64,000 nucleotides of DNA from Escallonia rubra (Eukaryota; Streptophyta; Magnoliopsida; Escalloniales; Escalloniaceae), in contig JAVXUO010002887.1 in NCBI GenBank assembly GCA_033065855.1, forward strand, positions 434,001 through 498,000. The letters run 5' to 3'. Positions 25,601 to 37,107 of this stretch are shown here, piece by piece. The notes beneath the pieces are model-generated. The model made no database searches, was not told where the DNA came from, and was given only the letters and a program-made list of their open reading frames with translations. A program made the position numbers and the translations under genes. Each line of letters opens with the position of its first letter. The stretch's first letter is position 1.

Positions 25601-27459
25601 TTCCGCATGACCATGGGGGGGCCACGGCCGCCACCAAATTTGGAGACCTTTGGCATGACAAGAGAAAGAGCATACATACAAGTGACAACTGAATGTGTAA
25701 ACAATCAAAAATATATATGTCGGTGAACACATTTGTCAAATCTGTAATTCTCCCAAAAACAGGTTGATTTTTACGTGTGTCTACATAAAAATCAAAGGTT
25801 GATTTTTTCCTCAAGAATCAACAAAGTGCAACTTCTAATATGCCAAAGGTTGTAAATTGTGACAACTTCAACTGAAAAACAGCGTCAGTAACATTTTCCT
25901 CGTGGTTAAACTGTTTAAATAGAAAAAGAAGCCATGTCCCAGTGGCGGACCTTTCGCATGACCATAAGGTCTCCAAAAATATATATGTCAGTGAACACAT
26001 TTGTCAAATCTGTAATTCTCCCAAAAACATGTTGATTTTTACGTTTGTCTAAATAAAAATCAAAGGTTGATTTTTTCCTCAAGAAACAACAAAGTGCAGC
26101 TTCTAATATGCCAAAGGTTGTAAATTGTGAGAACTTCAACTGAAAAATAGTGTAAGTAACATTTTCCTCGTAGTTAAACTGTTTAAATAGAAAAAGAAGC
26201 CATGTCCCAGTGGCGGACCTTCCGCATGACCATGGGGGGCCACGGCCGCCACCAAATTTGGAGACCTTCGGCATGACAAAAGAAAGAGCTTACATACAAG
26301 TGACAATTGAATGTGTAAAAAATCAAAATTATATATATCGGTAAACACATTTGTCAAATTTGTAATTCTCCCAAAAATAGGTTGATTTTTATGTGTGTCT
26401 ACATAAAAATCAAAGGTTGATTTTTTCCTGAAGTATCAACAAAGTGCAGCTTCTAATATGCCAAAGGTTGTAAATTGTGACAACTTCAACTGAAAAATAG
26501 TGTAAGTAACATTTTCCTCGTGGTTAAACTATTTAAATAGAAAAAGAAGCCATGTCCCAGTGGCAGACCTTCCGCATGACCATGGGGGACCACGGCCGCC
26601 ACCAAATTTGGAGACCTTCGGCATGACAAGAGAAAGAGCTTACATACAAGTGACAACTGAATGTGTAAATAATCAAAAATATATATGTCGGTGAACACAT
26701 TTGTCAAATCTGTAATTCTCCCAAAAACTGGTTGATTTTTACGTGTGTCTACATAAAAATCAAAGGTTGATTTTTTCCTCAACAATCAACAAAGTGCAGC
26801 TTGTAATATGCCAAAGGTTTTAAATTGTGACAACTTCAACTGAAAAATAATGTAAGTAACATTTTCCTCGTGGTTAAACTGTTTAAATAGAAAAAGAAGC
26901 CATGTCCCAGTGGCGAACCTTCCGCATGACCATGGGGGGCCACGACCGCCACCAAATTTGGAGACCTTTGGCATGACAAGAGAAAGAGCTTACATACAAG
27001 TGACAATTGAATGTGTAAACAATCAAAAATATATATGTCGGTGAACACATTTGTCAATTCTGTAATTCTCCCAAAAAACTGGTTGATTTTTATGTGTGCC
27101 TACATAAAAATGATCAAAGGCTGATTTTTTCCTCAAGAATCAACAAAGTGCAGCTTCTAATATGCCAAAGGTTGTAAATTGTGACAACTTCAACTGAAAA
27201 ATAATGTAAGTAACATTTTTCTCGTGATTAAACTGTTTAAATAGAAAAAGAAGACGTGTCCCAGTGGCGGACCTTCCGCATGACCATGGGGGACCACGGC
27301 CACCACCAAATTTGGAGACCTTCGGCATGACAAGAGAAAGAGCTTACATACAAGTGACAACTGAATGTGTAGACAATCAAATATATATATGTCGGTAAAC
27401 ACAATTGTCAAATCTGTAATTCTCCAAAAAAACATGTTGATTTTTATGTGTGTGTACAT
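22671..27459. repeat. Tandem array: 14 copies of a unit of about 350 bp
   Basis: The landmark aaagtgca(g/a)c begins at 22691, 23041, 23389, 23730, 24079, 24429, 24785, 25154, 25472, 25823, 26091, 26441, 26791 and 27145. Most spacings are 341-356. Exceptions are 369 (a small internal duplication near 25090-25115), 318 (a deletion near 25355) and 268 (a deletion of about 80 bp near 25965). Each unit has a GC-rich core (ttccgcatgaccatgg, ggggccacgg), an AT-rich half and a shared aaaaacaggttgattttt segment. Copies look mostly above 90% alike by eye. The repeated minus-strand frames of about 60-115 codons are consequences of the repetition, since the unit length is usually not a multiple of three. 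Type of origin (satellite or transposon-derived) is unknown. Confidence 0.95.
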
Positions 27460-27729
27460 ATGTATATTGCTTTGTCCTTGTCCTTGTCATTTTTCTTTTT
27501 TATTTTACTTTTAAAAAGATAAACCAAGTCACCATAGAGTATACTCATTGTGTGTAATGTCCGTGTCCTCGCTACATGGTTCTCGTCTTAACTGTTCTTT
27601 TTCTTTTTATATTTATGTCCAGCCGTTAACTTATCCATAAAGTAGCAAATTTTGTTAGAGGCAATTAAAATTTTTTTATCACTTTTTGGCCCCACTCGAT
27701 CAGACTTTCTGAATTCACCCCTACCCTAT

Positions 27730-28274
27730 CCTTTAGAAGTTTGGAGTAAATGGAAAAGTAGATGCTGCAAATCACAACATGGTTAAAATTGAATTTGAAG
27801 ACTTCCAACAAATTAAATTGAGTCCCCTCTTGGTAGAATTCTTTTGAATATTGATGAAGACCTGTTTATGTATAGATCTTTCTTATGCAAGTAAAATGTC
27901 CCTCATGGATAGAGGAGAACACTAGTGAATTCCCAAGCGATTTTGCGTAGGGATGTATTTCGTAAGACTATGCAACTGGTGACTATATTATTAGGTGTAG
28001 AACTGACAACAAATACGTGCTGAAAGAACCGCTACAAGATACAATTTCAATCAATAAAGATTTCTTACCTTTAACGACAAACAACGAAATAGTTTCTGAA
28101 CATACGTACATAAACACCTGAAAAAAAATCTCAGTACTATATACCAATATATGTGAAAGGATTTTTTTTATTTATAAATAGTAGAAATAATTCAATAGTA
28201 AAACGAGTTTTACAAATTTGTTACCTCTATTTTACAATTAACGCTATACAATCAACCTAGCATTCAAAGTTATA
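27730..28274. repeat. Flank duplication, copy A (uninterrupted)
   Basis: About 545 bp from cctttagaagtttggagta to caacct..cattcaaagtta. It is repeated at 28848-28991 plus 29504-29911. Shared landmarks include agatgctgca(a/g)atcacaacatgg, aaaatgtccctc, aaagaaccgctacaagat and tgaacatacgta. This copy lacks the 0.5-kb insertion present in copy B. Confidence 0.88.
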
Positions 28275-28717
28275 TATCAAAAAAGAGAAAAATAAGGAAT
28301 TAAAAGGAACCAAAAAATGATTAATATTAAAAATACATGAAATTTAAACAAATAAATTAGCTGTAATATCCATCACTGATGATAGAAAAGAGTGTCTCAA
28401 AATAAGGAAAGGGAGAGATTTAAGGAGAACGTTATGACAAATTAAAGTAACGAGAAAAAAAATAAAGTCAAAGTAAGGAGATAATTTTGGGAAGGAAATC
28501 ATATATAGGAAAGTACATATGAATAGAGATGTGAACCTGGGAGTTTGTGAGGGAGATTGAAAAATGATAAAGGAATAAAAGATGTGACGAAAAAGATAAA
28601 AATAATTAGTAATAAATTAAATATTTTTAATCATCGTGGCAGAAGGAGAGAGAGTCAACGTAGAAAGTGATGTGGTCACTTTCTCTCAGTTTCGACTTTC
28701 ATATAAATAAAATTAAA

Positions 28718-28840
28718 TTCCTCAAGAATAAACAAAATTCTGTTCCTAATATGCCAAAGGTTGTGAGTTGTGACAACTTACAACTAAAAAATAGCGAAAC
28801 ATTTTTCTCGTGATTAAACTGTTTTAATAGAAAAAGAAGA
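28718..28840. repeat. Diverged partial unit of the 350-bp repeat
   Basis: Matches the first third of the array unit (cctcaagaat, then taatatgccaaaggttgt, then cgtgattaaactgtt and agaaaaagaag) but is clearly older than the array copies. It abuts copy B of the duplicated flank, suggesting that repeat unit and flank were once neighbours. Confidence 0.8.
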
Positions 28841-28847
28841 CCCGTCC

Positions 28848-29911
28848 TTTAGAAGTTTGGAGTATATGGAAAAGTAGATGCTGCAGATCACAACATGGTC
28901 AAAAATTCAATTCGAAGTCTTCCAACGAATTAAATTGGGCCCCTCTTGGTAGGATTCTTTCGAATATTGATGTAGACTTGCTTATGTATAGTGAGTTTTT
29001 TTCCTAAATAATTACATTTTTAATACTTAATTACCCCTCTACCCCGTTATCAACTTTATTTACCTATCTAACCCATGGAAATCTCACTTCATGAGAAAAC
29101 GTGATTCTAAACTACGTTTTCAAGCAAAGGTTACTATGATTTAATCATAGTAATGTTTGCTTGAAAACGTGGTTTGGAACACGAAATCTCTCTTTGAAAG
29201 TGAGATTTCCATTAAACATAGTAACGTTTGCTTGAAAACGTGGAACCACGTTTTCTCAGCTTGAAATCTCTCTTTGAAAGTGAGATTTCCATATTAATGT
29301 TTGCTTGAAAAACGTGAAATCTAAGTGAGATTTCCATTAAACATAGTAACGTTTGCTAAAACGAACCACGTTTCTCAGCTTGAAATCTCTCTTTGAAAGT
29401 GAGATTTCCAAAAATGAGTTAGATAGGTAAATAAAGTTAAAAATGGGGTAGAGGGGTAATTAAGTATTAAAAAAGGTTATTTAGGGCAAAAGCTTATGTA
29501 TAGTTCTTTCTTATGCAACTAAAATGTCCCTCGTGGACAGAGGAGAACACTTAGCGAATTTCGAAGCGATTTTGCGTGGGGATGTATCTTGGTAAGACTA
29601 TACAACCGGTGATTACATTATTAGGTGCAAAACCGATAACAAATACATGCTGAAAGAACCGCTACAAGATGTAATTTCTAATCAATAAATATGTCTTACC
29701 TTTAACGACAAACATCGAAATAGTTTCTGAACATACGTATATGAACACTTGGAGAAAAAAAAATCTTAGTACTACATACTCATATCTGTGAAAGGTTTTT
29801 TTTTCTTATGATAAATAGTAGAAAGAATTCAATAGTAAAACGGGTTTTACAAATTTGTTACCTCTATTTTATCATTAACACTATACAATCAACCTATCAT
29901 TCAAAGTTATA
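28848..29911. repeat. Flank duplication, copy B (interrupted by an insertion)
   Basis: Homologous to 27730-28274 but split after cttatgtatag at 28981-28991. The homology resumes at 29504 after a repeated cttatgtatag at 29493-29503. The remaining sequence pairs with copy A to about 29911 with scattered substitutions. Confidence 0.85.
28992..29492. mobile_element. Foldback / MULE-like MITE, about 500 bp
   Basis: The ends are inverted repeats of about 70 bp: both read (c)cctaaataa..ttaatacttaattacccctctacccc and then tttatttacctatctaac on the respective strands. It is flanked by an 11- to 13-bp direct repeat (cttatgtatag core, 28981-28991 and 29493-29503). The interior holds repeated, mutually complementary modules (gaaatctctctttgaaagtg, gtttgcttgaaaacgtgg), so the element can fold extensively. 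There is no coding capacity. The TSD length and AT-rich TIRs fit a Mutator-like or unclassified foldback family better than Tourist or Stowaway. Confidence 0.8.
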
Positions 29912-31499
29912 AAAAATTTCTACCTCGGCAAAATTGAATTTATAAATATATAATTTTAAGATAGTTCAATCTATAAATACTCCTGAAGGTGCTTTAATGA
30001 CCCCAAAAACAAAAAATAAAATAGCCTGTGAAATAGAAACATTTGACAAATTGACACCCCAATAATTGTGTAGAAAGTGAACGATGTTGCAGTACGTGCA
30101 ACTACTGGTACTACGTTACATACTAGGAGTATACTACAAAGATTTCAACGGCTAAAAACAGAATCAGGAGAATCAGCGGTCAAATTGGTGCCACGTTGTT
30201 TAACGCCAGAATTAAATCTCTGATAGAAACGTGTTGTGAAAGGAATTGACATCTCGCCACCAGTGGGCGGACACGTAGCGGACGACGCCTTGTTTTTGAC
30301 TGGGAGTGAACACCGACGGGGAAAAGGCCGAGGTCGGCTGCACCTGCGGTTATGTGGACCAATCAGCTGTTGCCCAGACATTGTCCTTTTCCATTGTTGT
30401 CAGTTCCAAAAGGTGATATTTTTAGAAATTTCTAAGAAGCTACTAGTAGTAGTTGCTAGCTAGTGAACCTTTCTTAAACAGGGAATTAGAAATTGTCTTC
30501 TAGTTAAGACTAAGGATGAGTTGTGAGGCAACAAGCTAAATGTGGAACGAACCAAGTTCCATGCGAGGGCTATGAGAATTAGAAATCTAGCTAGCAGGAG
30601 AACTAATTGATGAGCTATTTGCAGTTGTTTTATGTTACGACTTTTTTTTGATAAAAACAGTTGTGATTCCAATTGAAACATCATGCGACTAAAAATGCCT
30701 GGGCCGTTAGAAAGCTTTTGGAACGTGCGCTTTATGAAAATCATGCGATGCGCAGAGATGGATAATGCAGTTATTACCTTACAAGAAAATGTGACTTGTT
30801 TGGGACTACATTAGCTAGATGGTCGTGGGATGATGAAAATTTTCTCCGAGAAAATGAAGAAAATCATTCTTTTGATGATGAAGCCCGTGTTTCCAACTTG
30901 TTTTGTATGAATCTCTCGAATTGACCCAAGTTGGGGGCAGCTCATCTTGCACAAGAAATATCAGAGATCAAGTGGGGAAAGCCCACGAACTGCCAAGCTG
31001 TGAATTGTGAGAGATATATATATATGCTACTTCCATAGCCAATTTGACCTGTCTTCCAAGTTGCACCCCGTCCACTTGTACCTATTGCCTGCCCCGAGGG
31101 GTGTGGAAATGGTTGCGGTTGAGTTTCATTATAAGTTTTTTTCTGAGATGTAATAAAAGGTTAAGCAGAAAAATGCCTCCTAAATGTTATTCGAGGGCGA
31201 CAGTATGTTTTTTAAAGAACTCATTGTTTCAAGAAAGCAAATAATCTTCCATTCAACATGTCGCCTCGTCAAGAATCACTGTTAAACTTACAAAATACGT
31301 TTGCGCGTCGCGACAGTCGACACTGATACTTACGCACAATTAAAATATATATGTTACACCTCTTACTCAGTATATAGTAATTGATTCACGACTTCAAAAT
31401 TTCTTTAATGATGTTCTCTTCTTACTCATTTTACAAGTTTTTTTCTCCAAAAGTACTAGTGAAAGTACCACCTTAGTTAGACATATACCATGACGATAT
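29912..31499. other. Intergenic, no gene supported
   Basis: Moderately GC-rich around 30150-30370, with short overlapping open frames on the minus strand that resemble no family. The rest is AT-rich. Confidence 0.45.
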
Positions 31500-34345
31500 T
31501 GTAAAATTTATCCTACGTAACTCGATATGAAAGTTTGACGAAATCGGACCGCTTGTTGCTCAACTTAACAAGGCATGCTCGTACGTAATCATATCTGACG
31601 GCTAGCGATTGATACACATGAAATAATATTGTACATTAATTATACTTTAGCCATAATAGAAGATAAGTAAACAGAAAAATGATAACAACCGACTTTTCCG
31701 TCCCATTAAAGATAACATACGATCAAGGAGAAAGTCAAAGACGTAATTTACAATCGTTATGGCCGAAGGTGATTAAAAAGATCAAACTTTATATCCACGT
31801 TAGATCTGATAAGTCATCACGTCTTAAATCATGGCCGAAGGTGGTCTAAATTGGGGCGGCAATGGCCATAGTCATAGTCGTCAACGTCTCCTCTTTCTTC
31901 TCGAAAGAGAGGAAAAGATGGCGGTAAAATGTGTGGCCAAGATTGAAAGATGGTGTTCAACGGTGAGGATTAAAGTTGTGAAACATAAGCTGGAAAAGAA
32001 CTGATGGAGATCTTTCCCCAACTTTTTTGGTTTCTTTCTTTGACCGGAGCAGACATGACACGCGTGTCTACGCGCGTGTCATACACGTTTACTTTGGGGG
32101 ACTTTGGGCCGTCTTGTTTGGGCCTTTTTCATTATCGATCCATTTGGGTCAGTTTATTATTTCTGGGCCGCTGCTTCACAAAGGGCTCTGTCTTTGCTTT
32201 TCCACAAAGGGAACTCTTGCCTTTTTATGTCCGGCATTTTACGACGTCGTTATAGACGTGAGTAAATTATTATCGATATAAAACTATGCCTTTTTTAAAG
32301 ATCTTGAATTTTTTTTTATATCGTTTTAACGCAGTAATTGGTAAATAGAATTTCTATTTAGGGGTGTTGCCCTCGAACCCCTGCCTACGGTGGCCTAGGT
32401 CGGCCACATCAACTTTTGGGCCCTTCGGGTCCTTTAGCTTTATCTCGCAAATTGAAACTTTACTAAAGTTTGACACGTGATTCACTTAATAGTAAAATCT
32501 TAATTATGATGGTCTACATAACGGTAAAGATTTCTTTTCCGATACTTTTGAGATGGGAAATCTAGGCGACGCATATTTTGTTATAGGCATTGAAATCCAT
32601 TGTGATCGCAAGCGCAGACTTTTAGATTTTTTTTAACGAGCTTATATTGAAAAGCTACTTCAAGGTTCTAAGGTGCAGTGTGCTCTCTTAGGGATGTACC
32701 CATTGCCAAAAGGAGATTCGTTAAATAAATTTTGGTGTCATAAAAACGATCTCGGACGTGAGCAAATGAAAAAGTTCCTTGTGCTTCCGTCGTGGGCAAT
32801 TTTATGTACGCTCAAGTTTGCATTAGACCCGACATAGCTTTCTTCTGCAGTGAAAAAGCTAGGCAGGTATCAAAGTAATCTTGTAATAGCACATTGGAGA
32901 GTTGCGAAGAAGGTTATGAGATGTTTGCAAATGATAAATTTCATGCTTACATATGAATGGTCTAACAATTTTGCAGTAATTGGTTACTTAAACTCGGACT
33001 TACGATATGTTCAAATAATGTAAAATTGACTTCAGACTTTGTGTTTATAATGGCAGACGGAGCGATTTCTGGCAAAAGTGTTATGCAGACACTTGTGTAC
33101 CATGCATGCAGAGTTTGAGGCTTGCTATGTATGAAGCTATTATTCAGCAGCCTTGTTGGAAAATTCATCTTTAGACTTGAAGTTTGTGATTTCATCTGTA
33201 GACTGTTGAGAATAGATAGTGATAATTTCTCCCTTGTGCTTCACGCAGACGAAAACAACAACAAGAGTACTTATGGTTCCAAGTATATTGAGATTAAATA
33301 AATTGTTAAGAAGAAGGTTAAGAAGTTACAAACGTCTATCGAACGTATTGGCACGGGCAATTTGATAGCTGATCCACTAACTAAAGGATTATCTCCTGAA
33401 GCATTTGACAAATAGTATGTAACTAGTATGGGATTAACGGAGAGTTTTAGTTTGAGTGGTTAGTATCAGACTATGTAACATGAATTTGATAATAAAGCAC
33501 TCGTTTTTCAAACGTGACTGTCATACTGTATACTACATGTATATGGTTTTGCTTATGGTAAGTAAAAAGGCTCATAAATGTTATGCGAGGCAGAACAGAC
33601 GTATTTATAGCCTTGAAAAATATTTCATATAGAAGTGCTTTTGAAGCAATTTGAAATAAGGATGGTGATCGTCGATACATGCTTTTTACATGATCTATGC
33701 TAACTCTTTTTTTTTGCAGCCAATTATATTAGCATGACTATTGGTGCTATAAAACATGGAAGGTCATATATCGTTGAGAAGGATGTATTTTGATTGCCAT
33801 GATTTGATATTAGGAAGTTAGCTGGACTGGGTATGAGCCCGAAGGTGAAGCTTTTTACGAGCAATCTTACAGAGTGGCCGTTCGACTTGTTAATCAATCC
33901 ATAGTGTCATTTTTTAAATGTATTTGTTTTATCATATTTGGCTGAGTGGGAGAGTGTAAGAATTATCCAGTTTGACCCGATAGGATAGTTTGCAAAAAAT
34001 GCGGATGTTTGTTGCTCGATCTAACAATACATATTACATACTTATAATCCTATCTGACAGTAAGTGATTGATCCACACGAGATAATAATGCATCTTAGTT
34101 ATACCGAAGCCATGGTACAAAGTAAGAATTGAGAAAGTAATAAAGCCTATCTCCAATAAATTCGTGATGGGTTCGAACTCTGGCAGTGTAAGAGCAGGGT
34201 TAGGTCATACTCTCACGCTAGTAGCTTTTCCATCCGATCAAGGATAGCATCCATAATTGTGGGGAAGTAGAAGACCTAATTCACACTCGTCATGGCCGAA
34301 GGTTGTAAATGGATCATGCTTTATATTCAAGTTAGATCTATTATA
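31500..34345 (+). mobile_element. Degenerate Ty1/Copia LTR retrotransposon with large internal deletion
   Basis: Left LTR-like sequence (about 31500-31810) and right LTR-like sequence (about 33955-34345) share tgtaa(a/g)a.tttatcc starts. They also share ttgttgctc, a tctgac..gattgat(a/c)cac segment, cgatcaagga and atggccgaagg blocks. A polypurine-like gtgggagag precedes the right LTR. Between them are a possible gag start near 31900 and the 3' part of pol (about 32560-33440; separate entry). At under 3 kb it lacks most of gag, integrase and RT. LTR divergence is high, so the insertion is old. Exact LTR ends and TSD were not resolved. Confidence 0.7.
32560..33440 (+). pseudogene. Copia pol remnant (RT end and RNase H)
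   Basis: Frame-hopping conceptual translation follows the order of Copia polyproteins: G-x-A-Y-F-V-I-G-I-E-I-H, then YIEKLL near 32642, then K-N-D-L-x-R-E-Q-M-K, L-G-R-Y-Q-S-N, H-W-x-x-A-K-K-V-M-R and L-T-Y. Near 33210-33400 come the RNase H pieces Y-x-D-N, G-S-K-Y-I-E-I-K and I-A-D-P-L-T-K-G-L. Several frameshifts and stops exclude function. Identification is by family memory, not by search. Confidence 0.75.
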
Positions 34346-35001
34346 TATGTTCATATGTTGACAAATATTTGCTCGTAATATTAAAATGCAGAATATTGTA
34401 GTTTTTGGGCCGGGCCGGGCAGAGGATTTTTTGTTGGGTTACTGCACGGTTCTATGACTGGTGCTTCCTACATTACTATAGCCCACACACGTTGGATCTG
34501 AGCTGGCTCCACTGTCCAAGAAACAAAAATGTTCAAATCAGAATTTTGGGTTATGGAAAGAAATTATATTATTTAGCTTTAGTAACAGCGATAATACCTT
34601 GAACCAGTACTTTTAAAAGTAACGCGACGATACCTCTTAGCGACACATTTAATGTTTTCAGCAACAATCCATGGGATGGTTTAACTGATATGCTGCATTA
34701 AGATGGAAAATAATGTGTTTTATTTTTGACAAATGGGTTCGACTCACTACTAGTGACATGTCTCACAGTAGTTTACATAACTTCAACTTATTACACTAAA
34801 TTTCAGAATATCAAAACCATTTTTAAAAAAATCACTTTAAGAAATATTGAGATAACAAACCACTGGGCCTAAGAAGTCCAATCAAGCTTCATCGACCCAT
34901 TGGGCCGTCAACTTATGTTAGCTAACTATGAGTCAGGCCTCATATGAGTGGGCCATTAATTTGGCAAGCATTAAAACCCCCCCTGATTTTGGATTTGATT
35001 A
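34346..35001. other. Intergenic, nothing recognised
   Basis: AT-rich sequence between the Copia remnant and the Tourist-like MITE. A small gcgac-type motif lies near 34625-34650. Confidence 0.45.
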
Positions 35002-35252
35002 AGACCCTGTTTGTTTCACGGAAAAGAGGAAAAGAGGAAGAGGGGGGGGGGGGGGAGAGAGAGAGAGAGTGTCTTTCGATATGGAAAATGACTTCCTGAT
35101 GTTATTTCTGGAAATCATTTTTCAAGAAATTTGTCTTTTCTTTTGGGTGAACCGTAAACATTTTCTGGAAATAGTTTTCCGATAAACGAGCCAAACACCG
35201 AAAAATACAAAAAATATTTTCTGAAAAACGTTTTACATATTACAAACAGGGC
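35002..35252. mobile_element. Tourist-like (PIF/Harbinger) MITE, about 250 bp
   Basis: The left end reads agaccctgtttgtttcacgg and the right end reads, in reverse complement, gccctgtttgtaatatg. TTA flanks both sides (34999-35001 and 35253-35255), the target site of PIF/Harbinger elements. The interior carries a G-run plus (GA)n at about 35041-35070 and has no coding capacity. Confidence 0.6.
35042..35070. repeat. G-run and (GA)n microsatellite inside the MITE
   Basis: A run of about 14 G is followed by about seven GA units. Confidence 0.85.
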
Positions 35253-35255
35253 TTA

Positions 35256-36876
35256 AGTTCTATATCTACGACTAGGTTGAGAGGGTGTAGCCCAAGATTT
35301 AATAGTGGACCATGTCAAGGTAGAAAGACAAAATAAATAAATAAAACCTTCAGCCGATTTTTAAAAGATAAAGGTACATATGCAGTCTCCAACACAATAT
35401 TCATTGGAGGTGTCCGAAACCAACTAGCCCGACTAATCTGTCGTGATAGAGTGCGGTTGATGGATGATTGATCCTCAATATGTTTTGTTAGAGTTGAGGG
35501 CATCTAGGTTCACAGCTCATTTCATTCCTTCCCAACAACTCGTCCAGCTCAATGCATGAAGATAGCCTTCTTGGAAGTTCGCAAAATCTCATTATTGCCA
35601 TTGTTGAGTGGAAATGACACTTCTTTAAGGTGAAACGGAAAGGAAACAACCTTTACTTTTCTCATTATTGCGTAAGAGCAGGGCAAAGGCATTCCGAACA
35701 TGTTAGTATCGAGGACGATGTGGACTTTGAAATACACATAACTATGCCTTACTGCAATATGACACGCTTAAGTTCAGTTCTTGATGTAAAGCCTGAATGA
35801 TCATGTAAGTGCACAAATTTTCGAACTTCAATGTTAATTAACTTTTAAAAAAAAAAAATTAAGGTATGAAAAACATGAAATTTTGACTCAAAATTTGCAG
35901 GCTAATAAGTTTTTACTTATATGAAGTATTTTGAAACTTATTTGTTAATGTGTGGTAATTTGAAAAAGTGTTTTTTTGAAACACGTTTTTCGACAAAGTG
36001 TTATTTCAAATCACGATTTCTTCGTTTATGATTCTTTTGGTTATTTCGTTTGTAAACTTGATTAGCATTGAATCCATACTTCAATGTTTTAAATCGTAGT
36101 TCGCTTTTTTAAAACTACCATGCATCGGTTAATAAAGTTTAAAAAACAACAAATAATTATATAAGTTATCAAATTAAAATGTTTATATAAAAAAATCGAG
36201 TAAATGTAGAACATATATTAATCAATAAGAGAGCTGATCCATATCTAATTGGAATCATCTAACTCTCCATCTAACTGCCGTTAAGAATAACGGTTAGACT
36301 TGCCCTCCCTATTTTACAGGGAATCCGATCGGTTTTGAAGTTAGTGTAAATAATATCAAATTTGAGTTATTCACTATCACTAGTGGACGGTTAATCACAG
36401 TTGAAAAAATAACTAATTTTTTTTTACAGATACACGTGGAACGACCCCCTGGCTATAAAGATGTAACATAGAAATAAAGATTGTCGTGTCAATATAAAAA
36501 AGGCATGCATCATAATTTTCAACTTGAATATTTAGCTGTTGTCATGCACTACTTTTTATTTAACAAATTTAACTATCAAATAAAATAAAATATTGACAAA
36601 ACTCCAGTTTAGGAAACTGGGGCACCACATTTCGGATTAGTACATTGAACTCCGCTAAAGTGCGAAGTACAGTTAATATTATACTCCATATAACGTTGTC
36701 ATCATCCTCTAAATACAATGAATCTAACAACAAATATTTTCTCCCCATACGCCGTGTCACCCGCTCCTCCTAGACCGTCGATCACAGGCCCCACATCCAC
36801 CAAGATTCAACCGTGACTTCGACAAACTCACAGCCAAGTGACCACATCAGCCGCTTGTGAATGTTAGAAAAATCAC
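35256..36876. other. Upstream intergenic / promoter region of ETR1
   Basis: No gene is supported. Very AT-rich to about 36700, then GC rises into the presumed ETR1 leader. No unambiguous TATA box was chosen. Confidence 0.4.
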
Positions 36877-37101
36877 ATGGGACTCGAGCTCCATGGCTTG
36901 AAGGCGAATGTGGACGCAGCTTTTTCATTGAGAGAGAGAAGAAAAGATGGGAAATTTCTCCGAGTGAAAGTCACGGATCGTGTAGCTGAGGGATCCCGCG
37001 TGTTACCGGCGGCTCCGGTCTCCGGTTACCGTCTCCCGCTCTCTCTGCGTTTCCTTTTTTGGCGAGCAAAGACTTCACTGCACTGCACTTGTCACGAATA
37101 A
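36877..37101 (+). other. Upstream ORF (74 codons) in the presumed ETR1 leader
   Basis: A complete ATG-to-TAA frame lies just before the putative donor of a leader intron (37108). If transcription begins upstream of 36877, this uORF would sit in the ETR1 5' UTR and could lower translation of the receptor. It resembles no protein I know. The transcription start is unknown. Confidence 0.3.
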
Positions 37102-37107
37102 ATTGGG

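Noticed and set aside
22671-27459. CRISPR array or retrozyme with hammerhead ribozymes
   Set aside because: The units are 350 bp with no spacer/repeat alternation, in a plant genome. I found no CTGATGA..GAAA hammerhead core in the unit on either strand.
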